DNA from: Acinetobacter bouvetii DSM 14964 = CIP 107468
GTDB taxonomy: Bacteria > Pseudomonadota > Gammaproteobacteria > Pseudomonadales > Moraxellaceae
Reading direction: 5' to 3'
Assembly: GCF_000368865.1 (NCBI RefSeq)
Contig: NZ_KB849726.1
Coordinates: 149,706 to 213,705 of the forward strand
DNA length: 64,000 nucleotides
The notes under the pieces are model-generated. The model was not told where the DNA came from. It worked only from the letters and a program-made list of their open reading frames with translations, and did not search any database. The first letter of the stretch is position 1, and each line of letters begins with the position of its first letter. The position numbers and the translations under genes are program-made. This document shows, in pieces, positions 17,734 to 28,493 of this stretch.

Positions 17734-18333
17734 CTATTCCATTGCTTTTAAACGTGAAATAATTCTGTCGTATTCCGCTGCTGTATTTCGATAGCTTGTT
17801 TGTAAAGATTGAATGTATTCTTTTTTTATTACGATATTTTTTTGATTATTTGTAAGCATCGTTTTTAACTGCGCAGGCACAGTTTCGCCTTTGCGGAAAT
17901 GTTCACGCTCTTGACGGACGAATACAATACGGTCATTTTGCAGCTGTTTCAATTGTTCCTGCTGAAAAACCAGCTGCTTGTTGATTTGGGTCAGCGCGTC
18001 TTTTTTCTTCAGCAGCGCTGTGCTGCTGTTTCCATAGGCCCGTTTGAGCTTGCTGTCATTCGCTATTTGCTGGGCCTGGGCTGCGCGCTGAGGCGCTTGC
18101 TTAATGTCTGCTTCTGCATTATAAGGCTTATTGCGCTTAATCACCTGCATATTCTGATCAAGCGCTTCGTAGCCATAGCGGATATGGTTGGGAGTCACGC
18201 TGGTGCTGATATTGGCCACACCTTTGCTGTCATAGTAGCGGTACCAGGCGCTTTTAGGCTGCTGGGAAGCTGGAGCCGCGGCAAAGGCCATCTTTGACAA
18301 TAGACAAGCAATAAAAATAATTTTTTTAGACAT
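17734..18333 (-). CDS. Exported DUF4124-domain protein with coiled coil
   Basis: I chose the ATG at 18333, which opens the signal peptide MSKKIIFIACLLSKMAFA after a GAAGA ribosome binding site; the frame could extend upstream to 18381. The mature protein starts with a DUF4124-like segment (WYRYYDSKGVANISTSVTP), a short beta fold common in periplasmic proteins. The second half (about 90-195) is a helical coiled coil rich in Lys and Gln with no cysteine. Role unknown. It lies 49 bases upstream of the efflux adaptor on the same strand and could be cotranscribed with it, though nothing in its sequence ties it to efflux. Confidence 0.82.
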   Translation of the reverse strand: MSKKIIFIACLLSKMAFAAAPASQQPKSAWYRYYDSKGVANISTSVTPNHIRYGYEALDQNMQVIKRNKPYNAEADIKQAPQRAAQAQQIANDSKLKRAYGNSSTALLKKKDALTQINKQLVFQQEQLKQLQNDRIVFVRQEREHFRKGETVPAQLKTMLTNNQKNIVIKKEYIQSLQTSYRNTAAEYDRIISRLKAME

Positions 18334-18661
18334 GCTTTGATCTTCAATGAAAGTAAGTTTTTTTCTAAACTGACTCAGCATTGGACTCCCCAGTTTAAAG
18401 TTGACTAAATTACTTATTTTAAAGTAATAAAAATGTTATATTAGTCCTAAAAGATAGAATTAAAAACCTTTCCCAGACAAAAAAAAATCGTTGGTCATTA
18501 GGAAGTGTGAAGCGGTTGTTGTTATTATTGTTTAATGTGCGGTCGAGCAGAAAATGCTCATTGAAAAAGCAAGTAAATATATGTTAAAAATGTTAATAAC
18601 TTGTAAAAATATAGCTGCTCACAAAATTTGTTTGTACATCTAAAAATGGTAGGGTCATTAA
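18334..18661. other. Intergenic region with divergent promoters
   Basis: AT-rich stretch between the DUF4124 gene (minus) and pilG (plus). It must contain the promoter of the pil-chp operon. TTGACT at 18401 is the best -35-like hexamer, but I find no well-spaced -10 partner. No other structure is seen. Confidence 0.5.
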
Positions 18662-19045
18662 ATGGACGATAAATTCCAAAATCTAAAAGTCATGGTGATT
18701 GATGATTCAAAAACCATCCGCCGTACAGCAGAAACACTGCTTCAGCGTGAAGGATGTGAAGTGGTCACAGCAGTAGATGGTTTCGAAGCGCTGTCTAAAA
18801 TTGCTGAAGCAAATCCAGATATTGTTTTTGTTGATATCATGATGCCGCGCCTGGACGGTTATCAAACTTGCGCGCTCATCAAAAATTCACAAAATTATCA
18901 AAATATTCCAGTTGTCATGCTTTCAAGTAAAGACGGCTTGTTTGACCAGGCGAAGGGGCGTGTCGTAGGTTCGGACGAATATTTAACCAAGCCATTCAGC
19001 AAAGATGAATTGCTGAATGCTATCCGTAATCACGTAACTGTTTAA
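18662..19045 (+). CDS. pilG: Twitching motility response regulator PilG
   Basis: 127 residues, a single CheY-like receiver. Acidic pair Asp14/Asp15, phospho-acceptor Asp58 (in VFVDIMMPRLDG), Ser88/Ser89 switch and Lys110 in YLTKPF are all present. In Pseudomonas and Acinetobacter PilG is phosphorylated by ChpA and promotes pilus extension. It opens the pil-chp operon; pilH follows after 26 bases. The name rests on order and length: the first receiver is PilG and the shorter second one PilH. Confidence 0.95.
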   Translation: MDDKFQNLKVMVIDDSKTIRRTAETLLQREGCEVVTAVDGFEALSKIAEANPDIVFVDIMMPRLDGYQTCALIKNSQNYQNIPVVMLSSKDGLFDQAKGRVVGSDEYLTKPFSKDELLNAIRNHVTV

Positions 19046-19071
19046 TAAAGATTTATTTTTGGGGTAATGGA

Positions 19072-19440
19072 ATGGCGCGTATTTTAATCGTGGACGATTC
19101 ACCGACAGAAACTTTCCGTTTCAAAGAGATTTTAGGGAAGCATGGTTTTGAAGTGATTGAGGCTTCAAACGGTGCGGACGGTGTGACCATGGCGCAAGCT
19201 GAATTGCCGGATTTGGTTTTGATGGATGTGGTAATGCCAGGTGTGAACGGCTTTCAGGCGACTCGTCAGATTGCACGCGGCGCAACCACTAAGCACATTC
19301 CTATTGTCATTGTCAGCACCAAGGATCAGGCCACTGACCGCGTTTGGGGCAAGCGTCAAGGCGCAGCTGACTATTTGACTAAGCCTGTTGATGAAAAACA
19401 ATTAATTGATGTGATTAAGCAACACCTCAATGCAGGATAA
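19072..19440 (+). CDS. pilH: Twitching motility response regulator PilH
   Basis: 122 residues, a single receiver domain with Asp8/Asp9, phospho-acceptor Asp52 (LMDVVMPGVNG), Ser82-Thr83 and Lys104 (YLTKPV). PilH opposes PilG, by drawing phosphate from ChpA or by acting on retraction. Ribosome binding site GGGG about 7 bases before the ATG. pilI follows after 6 bases, so the two are likely cotranslated. Confidence 0.95.
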   Translation: MARILIVDDSPTETFRFKEILGKHGFEVIEASNGADGVTMAQAELPDLVLMDVVMPGVNGFQATRQIARGATTKHIPIVIVSTKDQATDRVWGKRQGAADYLTKPVDEKQLIDVIKQHLNAG

Positions 19441-19446
19441 AGCTCT

Positions 19447-19983
19447 ATGGCAGCAAATGGATTTATCGAATTACTTCGAATAGCAAAGCGTGGCAATAAA
19501 AACTACGTTTCTACCGAAAATGAAGTAAACCGATGGTCAGGCATTGCTTTTGAGATGATGGGGCAATATTTTGTTGCTCCTTTGGGTGAAGTATCTGAAG
19601 TAATCTATCCGCCAAAATGCACCCCAGTGCCGAATACGCAGTCTTGGGTGCAGGGGTTGGCGAATATTCGGGGCCGTTTACTGTCAGTGTCTGATTTAGC
19701 GCACTACCTTTCGGGCCATCGAAGCAGTTACTCGCCGACTCAAAAAGTACTGTGCATCACTCATAATGACCATTATGTCGGTTTAATCGTGGATCAGGTT
19801 TTGGGGATTCAGCATTTCAATAAGAAAAGTTACTTTTCTGCGGGCACTGAGTTAGACAGCAATTTAACAGAATATTGCAAAGGATATTTTCACCAGCATA
19901 ACCAGCAGTGGCATGTCTTCTTATTCAGCAGCTTGATGCAAAATCCTAAATATATGAACGCATCAATAAAATTTATAAATTAA
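19447..19983 (+). CDS. pilI: CheW-like coupling protein PilI
   Basis: 178 residues, one CheW domain. It links the receptor PilJ to the kinase ChpA. Typical features are the N-terminal amphipathic stretch followed by GIAFEMMGQYFVAPLGEVSEVI, the NIRGRLLSVSDLAHYL core and VGLIVDQVLGIQHF. It starts 6 bases after pilH and sits between the regulators and the receptor. Confidence 0.93.
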   Translation: MAANGFIELLRIAKRGNKNYVSTENEVNRWSGIAFEMMGQYFVAPLGEVSEVIYPPKCTPVPNTQSWVQGLANIRGRLLSVSDLAHYLSGHRSSYSPTQKVLCITHNDHYVGLIVDQVLGIQHFNKKSYFSAGTELDSNLTEYCKGYFHQHNQQWHVFLFSSLMQNPKYMNASIKFIN

Positions 19984-20026
19984 TTGTCGCACCTAAACAT
20001 CTAGGTCGAAAACGGGGAGAGGCTGC

Positions 20027-22099
20027 ATGGGCTTTAAACTTAAGAAGAAAAATACGGGCGAAAGCACTGGCCGTAAAAGCGGTAATGCTTTATTAGCCAA
20101 GTTTCAATCACAAACAGAGCAGTTATCGCGCGTATTTGGTGATAGTGAAAAGTCTAAGCCTTTAATCTTGGGCGCAGCCTTCTGTTTATTTGTGGCAATT
20201 TTCTTGCTGCTGTATCTTTTCTACAGTGTTCCTCGTAATAATGAGTTGACGCGAAGCTTGGGTGAATTGCGCCTATTGTCGCAAACCATTTCGCGTCAAG
20301 CGACGGAAGCGACGGCATCAGGCACGCCGGAATCAATCAAAAAGCTGACCGAATCTCAAGCTGCTTTCGAAGCCAACTTAGAGACGGTGAAAGATACACA
20401 TCCAGCAACGCAAGCGTTGAAAACGGTTGAAGCGCAGTGGCAGAAAGTTTCTGACAGCATTACGCTGATTTCTTCGCAGCAGAAAATCATTAACAAATTG
20501 TATGACACGAACATTGCCATTGGTGAAACCATCCCTGGTATTCAGGCTGAATACAACCTGATGGTTGACCAAATGGCGCGTCAAAATATGCCGTCCAACC
20601 AGGTGGTGATTGCGAAGAACCAGGTATTTATTGCAGAACGTATTCTGCGTTCGATCAGTTCGGTATTAACGGGCAGTGAAAGTTCGCGTGAATCTGCGGA
20701 TGACTTCAGTGCCGATACAGAAACATTCGGGTCATACTTGAATGCGCAGCTGAACGGCAGCGCGGAACTGGGTGTAGAACGTATTTCTGATGAGTCTTTA
20801 CGTGAGTCTTTAGCGGGCATTAAAGCAGAGTATGATGATGTACTGAAATCCGCTGCGGCAACCATTCTTAAAAACTCAACACAAATTGTAAAAGTGCGTC
20901 AGGCTTCTGCTTCTATTTTTGCTCAGTCTGATGAACTGCTGACAAACTTAAATAAACTGTCAAGCGGCTCTAACTTGGAAATTGCGATTCCTGCACTGTT
21001 CCTGCTGCTGTGCTTAGTCGGCTTCTTAATTTGTGTATTCCGCCTGCTGGCTTTGCGTGGTCAATCAGATAAACAGCGTGTAAGCCGCTTACAGGAAGAA
21101 TACGACCGTAACCAGAATGCGATTTTGCGTTTACTGGATGAGATCGCGGACTTGGCGGACGGTGACTTGCGTTCATATGCAACGGTATCTGAAGACTTCA
21201 CGGGCGCTATCGCCGACTCGATTAACTTCGCAATTGACCAGTTGCGTGACCTTGTATCACGTATTACAGAAACTTCTCAAGAAGTTGCGCAGTATACGGC
21301 GAATACGCAGGGCATTACCAACCAGCTGGCTGAAGCATCAGAGCATCAGGCGCAAGAGATTGCGGGTGCATCTGCGGCGATTAACGAAATGGCAATGTCT
21401 ATTGACCAAGTATCTGCCAACGCCGATGAGTCTGCTGTGGTAGCAGAACGTTCAGTACAAATTGCTGCCAATGGCGCGCAAGTTGTAAACCGCTCAATTG
21501 AGGGGATGGACACGATTCGTGAACAGATCCAGGAAACTTCAAAACGTATTAAGCGTTTGGGTGAGTCTTCGCAAGAGATTGGTAACATTGTTGCCCTGAT
21601 TAACGATATTGCCGACCAAACGAACATCTTGGCATTGAACGCTGCGATTCAGGCGTCCATGGCGGGTGAAGCAGGCCGCGGTTTCGCCGTGGTAGCGGAT
21701 GAAGTACAGCGTCTGGCTGAGCGTTCAGCATCTGCAACCAAACAGATTGAAGGCTTGGTAAAAACCATTCAGACCGATACCAACGAAGCGGTTATTTCCA
21801 TGGAACAGACCACTTCTGAGGTTGTCCGCGGTGCAAACTTATCTAAGGATGCCGGTGTTGCACTGGATGAAATTCAGAACGTATCTGGCAACTTGGCAAA
21901 ACTGATTGCGAACATTTCCGATGCTGCAAAACTTCAGTCTGCTTCTGCGGGCCATATTGCGACAACGATGAATGTTGTACAGGAAATTACATCTCAAACC
22001 ACAACTGCAACCTTTGATACTGCACGTTCGGTATCTGAATTGGCGAACATGGCCGAATCATTACGTGAATCTGTATCTGACTTTAAACTTCCAGACTAA
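20027..22099 (+). CDS. pilJ: Methyl-accepting chemoreceptor PilJ
   Basis: 690 residues. A basic cytoplasmic start, TM1 at about 45-66, a periplasmic sensor of two PilJ-type helical modules (about 70-315), TM2 at about 320-345, a HAMP linker and the signalling helices. The receptor tip is very well conserved ([33 protein letters not shown]) and marks it as a functional MCP. It senses pilus/surface state for ChpA in the Pil-Chp system. Glutamate/glutamine methylation sites may exist, but no CheR or CheB homologue is encoded alongside. Confidence 0.95.
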   Translation: MGFKLKKKNTGESTGRKSGNALLAKFQSQTEQLSRVFGDSEKSKPLILGAAFCLFVAIFLLLYLFYSVPRNNELTRSLGELRLLSQTISRQATEATASGTPESIKKLTESQAAFEANLETVKDTHPATQALKTVEAQWQKVSDSITLISSQQKIINKLYDTNIAIGETIPGIQAEYNLMVDQMARQNMPSNQVVIAKNQVFIAERILRSISSVLTGSESSRESADDFSADTETFGSYLNAQLNGSAELGVERISDESLRESLAGIKAEYDDVLKSAAATILKNSTQIVKVRQASASIFAQSDELLTNLNKLSSGSNLEIAIPALFLLLCLVGFLICVFRLLALRGQSDKQRVSRLQEEYDRNQNAILRLLDEIADLADGDLRSYATVSEDFTGAIADSINFAIDQLRDLVSRITETSQEVAQYTANTQGITNQLAEASEHQAQEIAGASAAINEMAMSIDQVSANADESAVVAERSVQIAANGAQVVNRSIEGMDTIREQIQETSKRIKRLGESSQEIGNIVALINDIADQTNILALNAAIQASMAGEAGRGFAVVADEVQRLAERSASATKQIEGLVKTIQTDTNEAVISMEQTTSEVVRGANLSKDAGVALDEIQNVSGNLAKLIANISDAAKLQSASAGHIATTMNVVQEITSQTTTATFDTARSVSELANMAESLRESVSDFKLPD

Positions 22100-22117
22100 G
22101 TCAGAAGGCTTTGGGGA

Positions 22118-22146
22118 AATGCGCCTTGCTTAAGGGTGAGGCGCAT
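22118..22146 (+). promoter_or_regulatory. Stem-loop in the pilJ-chpA intergenic space
   Basis: Inverted repeat ATGCGCCT / AGGCGCAT with a 12-base loop, without a following T run, in a 168-base gap inside an otherwise tightly packed operon. It could stabilise the upstream mRNA or mark a processing site. Confidence 0.5.
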
Positions 22147-22208
22147 CACGAAACACAGATAAAGCATCGTCAAGATGAATTCAACGACAACAAGTTGAGT
22201 CACGCGTG

Positions 22209-22265
22209 ATGGTTACAATTAAGTTTGAGCACCCTGCTTGGTGGCAAAAACGTAAGAAGCCTTAG
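22209..22265 (+). CDS. Possible 18-codon leader frame before chpA
   Basis: A short frame (MVTIKFEHPAWWQKRKKP) opens at an ATG at 22209 and ends with TAG two bases before the chpA start codon. The ribosome binding site before chpA is weak, so translation of this peptide could feed ribosomes into chpA. There is no further evidence that it is translated. Confidence 0.3.
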   Translation: MVTIKFEHPAWWQKRKKP

Positions 22266-22267
22266 CT

Positions 22268-25200
22268 ATGAAAGAAATATTAAAAAATTTAGTAGAAACG
22301 ACTACGCTTCCGGAAGACAGCTATCTAGATCAAGATGCAGAAATTTTAGAAATTTTTGTTGAAGAAATAGAAGAAATCTTTGCTGAATTAAATTCTTTAT
22401 TTACGGGTTGGCTAGAAGAACCGAACAATCCAGAAACGCTGACTACGATTCGCCGCCATTTCCATACTTTAAAAGGTTCTGGACGCATGGTGGGCGCCAA
22501 ATCTGCCGGTGAAACTGCATGGATCGTGGAAGATACGCTTAACCGTGTGCTTTCAGGCACAGTTGTGCTGACGCCCGTCATCCAGAAATTTGCTCAAACA
22601 GTTTTAAATGTTTATCAGTATAAGTTGTATCCGCGGTTTAAAACGGTAGAAGAGCTGGATATTGACTTGCGCCCTTTGGTTTTATTGGGCCAGCAGCTGC
22701 AGCAGGGACTCAGCCCTGAGCCGGCACTGCAAGAATTATTAAGCCTGGCCGATGCTTTAAATGCGCCAAGCGTGTTGACCGGCCTCGAACTGGCTGATGC
22801 AGCTGAAAATGCGGAAGCAGGAACAGTCTCTGCTGCTGAAAGTGAAGACCACTATATTGAAGAAACAGTTTCGATCTTTATTGAAGAAGCTGAAGAGCAT
22901 TTGCATACCATTGATCAGTTCCTGAAAACAGAAAATGATCAAGCTCAGGATTATAATGGCCTGATCCGCGCCTTGCATACCCTGCGCGGCAGCTCATCAA
23001 TGGCGCAAATTGATCAGATTTTTGAAGCCAGCACAAAAGTTGAAAACCTGTTTAAAACCTTGCTGCAGGAAGACATTGTCTCTACCTCAAAAGAAAGCGC
23101 ATTGCTGATTCAGTACGCTGAATTTGTCCGTGACTATCTGCTGACTATGCGTCAAGGCTCCAGCAGCCAGCTGGATGCGATCTATGAAACATTCAGCACA
23201 GCATGGAATGATTACGGTTTTGCCGCTGAAGACGTCAGCGCAGATATTAACCCGCAAGGCTTAGTGTCTAAGCTGATCGAATTGAATATTGATCAGCTGC
23301 TGGATGCAGAGTTTGAATTTGACAGCCGCGCTAAGGCTGAGTTTCCAGAATATCTGACTGTGTTGAGTTCACAGGCGAAATTGCTGCTGGATCACACGGA
23401 TAACCGCGCTTCCGCAGGAATCCATGCATTCACTGCAGAATTGAAGCAGGGCTATGATGTGCTGGTCGAGAAGCCAGAACTGATGAACCTCAACTATGCG
23501 TATGAACTGTTTGCGCAAGCGCATCAAGAGTTTATCCATTTGTTCGATACCTTGGCTGCAGGTCAGCGTGTGGTTTTGAATGCTGAAGCGCAAAAATTGC
23601 TCAGTGAACTGTCTGCTTTTGTTCAGCAGGATGTAGAGCAGGCTGCTGTTCATGCACAGCCAAAAGAAGCGCAGACTCCGCTAGAAGCAGCTGTTCCGGC
23701 TGGTGTGGACTATGCGCAGTTAAGTCAGCGGATTGCCGCGGAGCGCGCTCAGCTTCAATCTGCTGAGGCAAATAAAGACTTTGATGAAGACTTGCTGGCT
23801 ATCTTCCTGGAAGAAGCGGATGAACTGCTGTCGGGTATTGATGATGATTTAAGCACTTGGGCAAAAGATCAAAGCAATATTGGCGCCCTGAACAATTTAA
23901 TGCGTTATTTGCACACCTTGAAAGGCGGTGCAAATATGATTTCAGCAACACATATCGGCTTAATTGCACATGAGCTGGAATTTGTTTATGAACGCATTAT
24001 CCGCCAGCAAATTGCCATCAATCCAGCGCTGATTCAAATCATCCGCTTAGTTCAGGATGATGTTTCTGACCGTATCCAGACGATCCGTGATCAAAATATC
24101 GATTATCCTGCGCATGCCGTGATTGATATTGTTCAAAACATTCAGTCTCTATCTGCAGGGCAAACTGCCGCTGTTAAAGTAGATGCCGCTGAGGAAGGGC
24201 TGGCGGCGGATCAAGCATATGCGGTGGAAGCTGTTGCGGAAGAGCCAGAACAGGTATTTCCAGCTGCAGTTGAAACTGAAGGCAGTACCGCGCCTGCAGA
24301 AGAAACAGCACCGGTCGAAATGCCTCAGCCTGTGCTTGAGCAAAGCGCAGATGCAGCGGATGAGCGGGTTAGCTCGGATGAAGATCAGGCGCTGCGGACT
24401 GTTGTTGAGGAAACCTTCTTGGAAGAAGCTGAAGAAGTATTGGAAAATACAGAACAGCTGCTGGCAAAATGGTTTGAACAGCGCAGTGACCGCAGCATTT
24501 TGCTTCAACTGCAGCGTGCAGCCCACAGTATTAAAGGCGGCGCGCGTATGGTGGAGAATGAGCCTGTTGCGGCGATTTCTTACCAGCTTGAAACAACCTT
24601 TGAGCAATTTGCTGTACATCATTTCAGCTCTAATGTTTATGATGATTTGCTGCAAACGACTGTCAGCTGGTTAAAGCAGGCGATCTTCGAGAAAGACTAC
24701 AGCAATTTTGACAGCATTAAATTCAGTCTGGATTCAATTGAATTTGTCAATGTAACAGCACAGCTGCCGAACAGCTTCACGCGGTCTGAGCAAAGCCCTG
24801 CGTCGCGCGGTTTTGAATTCATCCAAGGCGATGGCGCAGAGCCGCCATCGATGCAAGGTGAATGGTCAGATACGCTTAAGTCAGACAACAGCAACGAGAT
24901 GATCCGAATTTCGGCTGATCTGGTTGAGAAAATGATTGACTTGGCGGGCGAAAACTCAATCAACCGTTCGCGTATTGAGATGGATTTGGGACAGCTGGGC
25001 AATACCCTGAACGAGATGGAATTGGCCATCAAGCGTTTGGCTGACCAGCTGCGCCGAATGGAAGGCGAGTTGGAGTCGCAGATTATTGCGAAGCATGGCT
25101 CTGAAAATTCGCGCTATGCCGATTTTGACCCATTGGAAATGGACCAGTATTCATCGCTGAACCAGCTGTCTAAATCTTTGGCTGAATCAGCATCGGATTT

Positions 25201-26725
25201 GGTTGACTTTAAGAGTACGCTGTCTGAAAAAATCCGCGATACCGAAGGCTTGCTGCTTCAGCAATCACGCATTCAGGCCGAAATTCAAGAAAGCCTGATG
25301 CGCACCCGTCTGGTGCCGTTCTCGCGCATGCTGCCGCGTTTGCAGCGTATTGTGCGTCAAACTTCATCTACCTTGAACCGTCCCGCAGAATTGATTGTGC
25401 AGAATACCGAAGGTGAGCTGGACCGTACAATTTTAGAGCGCCTGGTGACGCCATTTGAGCACATGCTCCGTAATGCGATCGACCATGGCTTGGAAGATAC
25501 GGCTGACCGCATAGCGCTGAACAAGCCGGAAGTGGGCAACATTGTTTTAAACATCAGCCGTCAAGGCACCGATGTTTTGGTCACGTTCAGTGATGACGGC
25601 AAAGGCATTGATGAAGGGAAGATTAAGGCCAAAGCCTTAAGTCAAGGTTTGATCAAAGAAGATCAGCTCTTGGATAAGCAGGAAATTCTGCAGCTGATTT
25701 TCCATCCGGGCTTCAGTACCGCGCAGGCTGTTACGCAAATTTCCGGACGCGGGGTAGGTCTGGATGTTGTGCAAAGTGAAATTAAAGCGCTGGGCGGGCA
25801 TGTAACGGTCGAGTCTGAATTGGGCAAAGGCACGTCCTTTACCATCCGTGTGCCGACCACCGTGGCGGTCAGTGATGCCTTGATGGTGAAAGCCGGTGAT
25901 CAGCAGTTTGCGATTTCTCTGGCGCAAATTGACCGTATTGTGCGTATTGCGCCGTCAGCGCTGGAAGACTATTTCAGCAGCAAGGCAGATACCTTTAAAA
26001 TTGACAATACGCATTACAAATTGCGCTATTTATCCGAGTTCGTTTCTAATTTGCCTACACCGCGTTTAGGCCAAATCGCGCACTCCTTGCCGGTGCTGCT
26101 GATTAAAGGCAACAGCGGCCAAACCATTGCGCTGCTGGTTGATCAGCTGATTGGCTCGCGTGCGCAAATTGTAGTTAAGCCAATTGGCCAGCAGTTCTCT
26201 AATGTTGGCGTGATCGCAGGCGCGACGATTCTGGGTGATGGCCAAGTTTGCTTAATTTTGGACGGCCAGAGCATTGCGCGTCAGATTCAGGCGACACAGC
26301 GCGTTAAGCGCAGTAAAGATCAGCGTGATCTGTCACGCCACGGCAATGCGCGCCGCTTAGTCATGATTGTGGATGACTCGGTAACGGTGCGTAAGGTGAC
26401 ATCTCGCTTGCTGGAACGTCAAGGCTATGACATTGTGACGGCGAAAGATGGTGTGGACGCCATAGAACAGCTGGAAAATGTAAGACCAGACTTGATGCTG
26501 CTGGATATTGAAATGCCGCGCATGGATGGTTTTGAAGTGACGAACTTGGTTCGCCATCATGACATTCACCAAGACTTGCCGATTATCATGATTACCTCGC
26601 GTACTGGTGAAAAACACCGTGAGCGCGCGTTCAGCTTGGGTGTAACGCACTATATGGGCAAGCCGTTCCAGGAAGCGGAACTGCTGGCCAATATTGAAAG
26701 TTTAATTGCAGAGAAACAGGAGTAA
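22268..26725 (+). CDS. chpA: Hybrid chemosensory histidine kinase ChpA
   Basis: 1485 residues. It is the CheA-type kinase of the twitching system. Four histidine phosphotransfer domains carry an intact motif: HTLKG with His66, HTLRG with His237, HTLKGG with His549 and HSIKGG with His753. They are joined by acidic, Ala/Glu-rich linkers; the stretch 330-460 looks like a degenerate HPt without the histidine. Then come the dimerisation helices (about 880-1050), the ATPase domain (LRNAIDHGLED, GRGVGLDVV), a CheW-like domain and a C-terminal receiver from about 1366 with phospho-acceptor Asp1413. Pseudomonas ChpA is larger, with more phosphotransfer modules. The 168-base gap before the gene is the largest in the operon. 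It phosphorylates PilG and PilH. Confidence 0.96.
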   Translation: MKEILKNLVETTTLPEDSYLDQDAEILEIFVEEIEEIFAELNSLFTGWLEEPNNPETLTTIRRHFHTLKGSGRMVGAKSAGETAWIVEDTLNRVLSGTVVLTPVIQKFAQTVLNVYQYKLYPRFKTVEELDIDLRPLVLLGQQLQQGLSPEPALQELLSLADALNAPSVLTGLELADAAENAEAGTVSAAESEDHYIEETVSIFIEEAEEHLHTIDQFLKTENDQAQDYNGLIRALHTLRGSSSMAQIDQIFEASTKVENLFKTLLQEDIVSTSKESALLIQYAEFVRDYLLTMRQGSSSQLDAIYETFSTAWNDYGFAAEDVSADINPQGLVSKLIELNIDQLLDAEFEFDSRAKAEFPEYLTVLSSQAKLLLDHTDNRASAGIHAFTAELKQGYDVLVEKPELMNLNYAYELFAQAHQEFIHLFDTLAAGQRVVLNAEAQKLLSELSAFVQQDVEQAAVHAQPKEAQTPLEAAVPAGVDYAQLSQRIAAERAQLQSAEANKDFDEDLLAIFLEEADELLSGIDDDLSTWAKDQSNIGALNNLMRYLHTLKGGANMISATHIGLIAHELEFVYERIIRQQIAINPALIQIIRLVQDDVSDRIQTIRDQNIDYPAHAVIDIVQNIQSLSAGQTAAVKVDAAEEGLAADQAYAVEAVAEEPEQVFPAAVETEGSTAPAEETAPVEMPQPVLEQSADAADERVSSDEDQALRTVVEETFLEEAEEVLENTEQLLAKWFEQRSDRSILLQLQRAAHSIKGGARMVENEPVAAISYQLETTFEQFAVHHFSSNVYDDLLQTTVSWLKQAIFEKDYSNFDSIKFSLDSIEFVNVTAQLPNSFTRSEQSPASRGFEFIQGDGAEPPSMQGEWSDTLKSDNSNEMIRISADLVEKMIDLAGENSINRSRIEMDLGQLGNTLNEMELAIKRLADQLRRMEGELESQIIAKHGSENSRYADFDPLEMDQYSSLNQLSKSLAESASDLVDFKSTLSEKIRDTEGLLLQQSRIQAEIQESLMRTRLVPFSRMLPRLQRIVRQTSSTLNRPAELIVQNTEGELDRTILERLVTPFEHMLRNAIDHGLEDTADRIALNKPEVGNIVLNISRQGTDVLVTFSDDGKGIDEGKIKAKALSQGLIKEDQLLDKQEILQLIFHPGFSTAQAVTQISGRGVGLDVVQSEIKALGGHVTVESELGKGTSFTIRVPTTVAVSDALMVKAGDQQFAISLAQIDRIVRIAPSALEDYFSSKADTFKIDNTHYKLRYLSEFVSNLPTPRLGQIAHSLPVLLIKGNSGQTIALLVDQLIGSRAQIVVKPIGQQFSNVGVIAGATILGDGQVCLILDGQSIARQIQATQRVKRSKDQRDLSRHGNARRLVMIVDDSVTVRKVTSRLLERQGYDIVTAKDGVDAIEQLENVRPDLMLLDIEMPRMDGFEVTNLVRHHDIHQDLPIIMITSRTGEKHRERAFSLGVTHYMGKPFQEAELLANIESLIAEKQE

Positions 26726-26728
26726 TCA

Positions 26729-27175
26729 ATGAGTCAGACTACTGTATCCAATGAGATTAGCCAGCAGGAGCTGCAGCATTTAATTACGGTTTCTACCGGA
26801 TTTATTGATGCATATATCATTGATTGCCATGGCAAAGAGCCGATGCTGCTGCCGCAAAATATTGTCTTGTCAGCACTGGACAGTGAAACTCAGGTGCAAA
26901 GCGTGCAATGGCATGAATTGAATTTGCCGGTTTATGCGGTGAATGAACCTGAACGTCTAAATGGCGTGGCGCTGGTCATTGAAGGTGAAGATGTCAGTCA
27001 GCGCTTTGCGCTGATGTGCAATGAAATGCCGAAATCAGTCCGTTTGCGTATTTCAGAAATTGTGGATGAAGATCATGTTATGTCTGACCCGGCCATTTTC
27101 CAGTATGTGCGCATGGGTGATCAGATCTATCACATACCGAATTTGACTCACATTCAGTCAGCTATTGGCTTGTAA
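26729..27175 (+). CDS. ChpC-like CheW-domain protein
   Basis: 148 residues, starting 3 bases after chpA with an AGGAG ribosome binding site that overlaps the chpA end. The fold is a short CheW-like domain (FIDAYIIDCHGKEPMLLPQNIV at the start). It resembles ChpC, an adaptor thought to link further inputs to ChpA. Sequence conservation of the family is weak, so the name is inferred from position. Last gene of the pil-chp operon. Confidence 0.75.
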   Translation: MSQTTVSNEISQQELQHLITVSTGFIDAYIIDCHGKEPMLLPQNIVLSALDSETQVQSVQWHELNLPVYAVNEPERLNGVALVIEGEDVSQRFALMCNEMPKSVRLRISEIVDEDHVMSDPAIFQYVRMGDQIYHIPNLTHIQSAIGL

Positions 27176-27193
27176 ACTCACAGAATGTTAAGC

Positions 27194-27228
27194 ATAAAAA
27201 AAGGAACTCAGTGGAGTTCCTTTTTTTA
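27194..27228. terminator. Bidirectional terminator between pil-chp operon and dapE
   Basis: Stem AAGGAACTC / GAGTTCCTT with loop AGTG and flanking A7/T7 runs. Confidence 0.93.
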
Positions 27229-27241
27229 TGCATGATTTAAA

Positions 27242-28393
<1,152 letters not shown>

Positions 28394-28449
28394 CTAAAAT
28401 GTCGCAATATAATAGGCGAATCAGCAAAATAAGGGAAAAATTAAACGTA

Positions 28450-28479
28450 AAAAAACCTTATCAGCCGATAAGGTTTTTG
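28450..28479. terminator. Terminator downstream of the mini-lipoprotein gene
   Basis: Stem AACCTTATC / GATAAGGTT with loop AGCC between A and T runs, just after the stop of the small lipoprotein gene on the minus strand. Confidence 0.85.
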
Positions 28480-28493
28480 ATGGACAGGATAAA

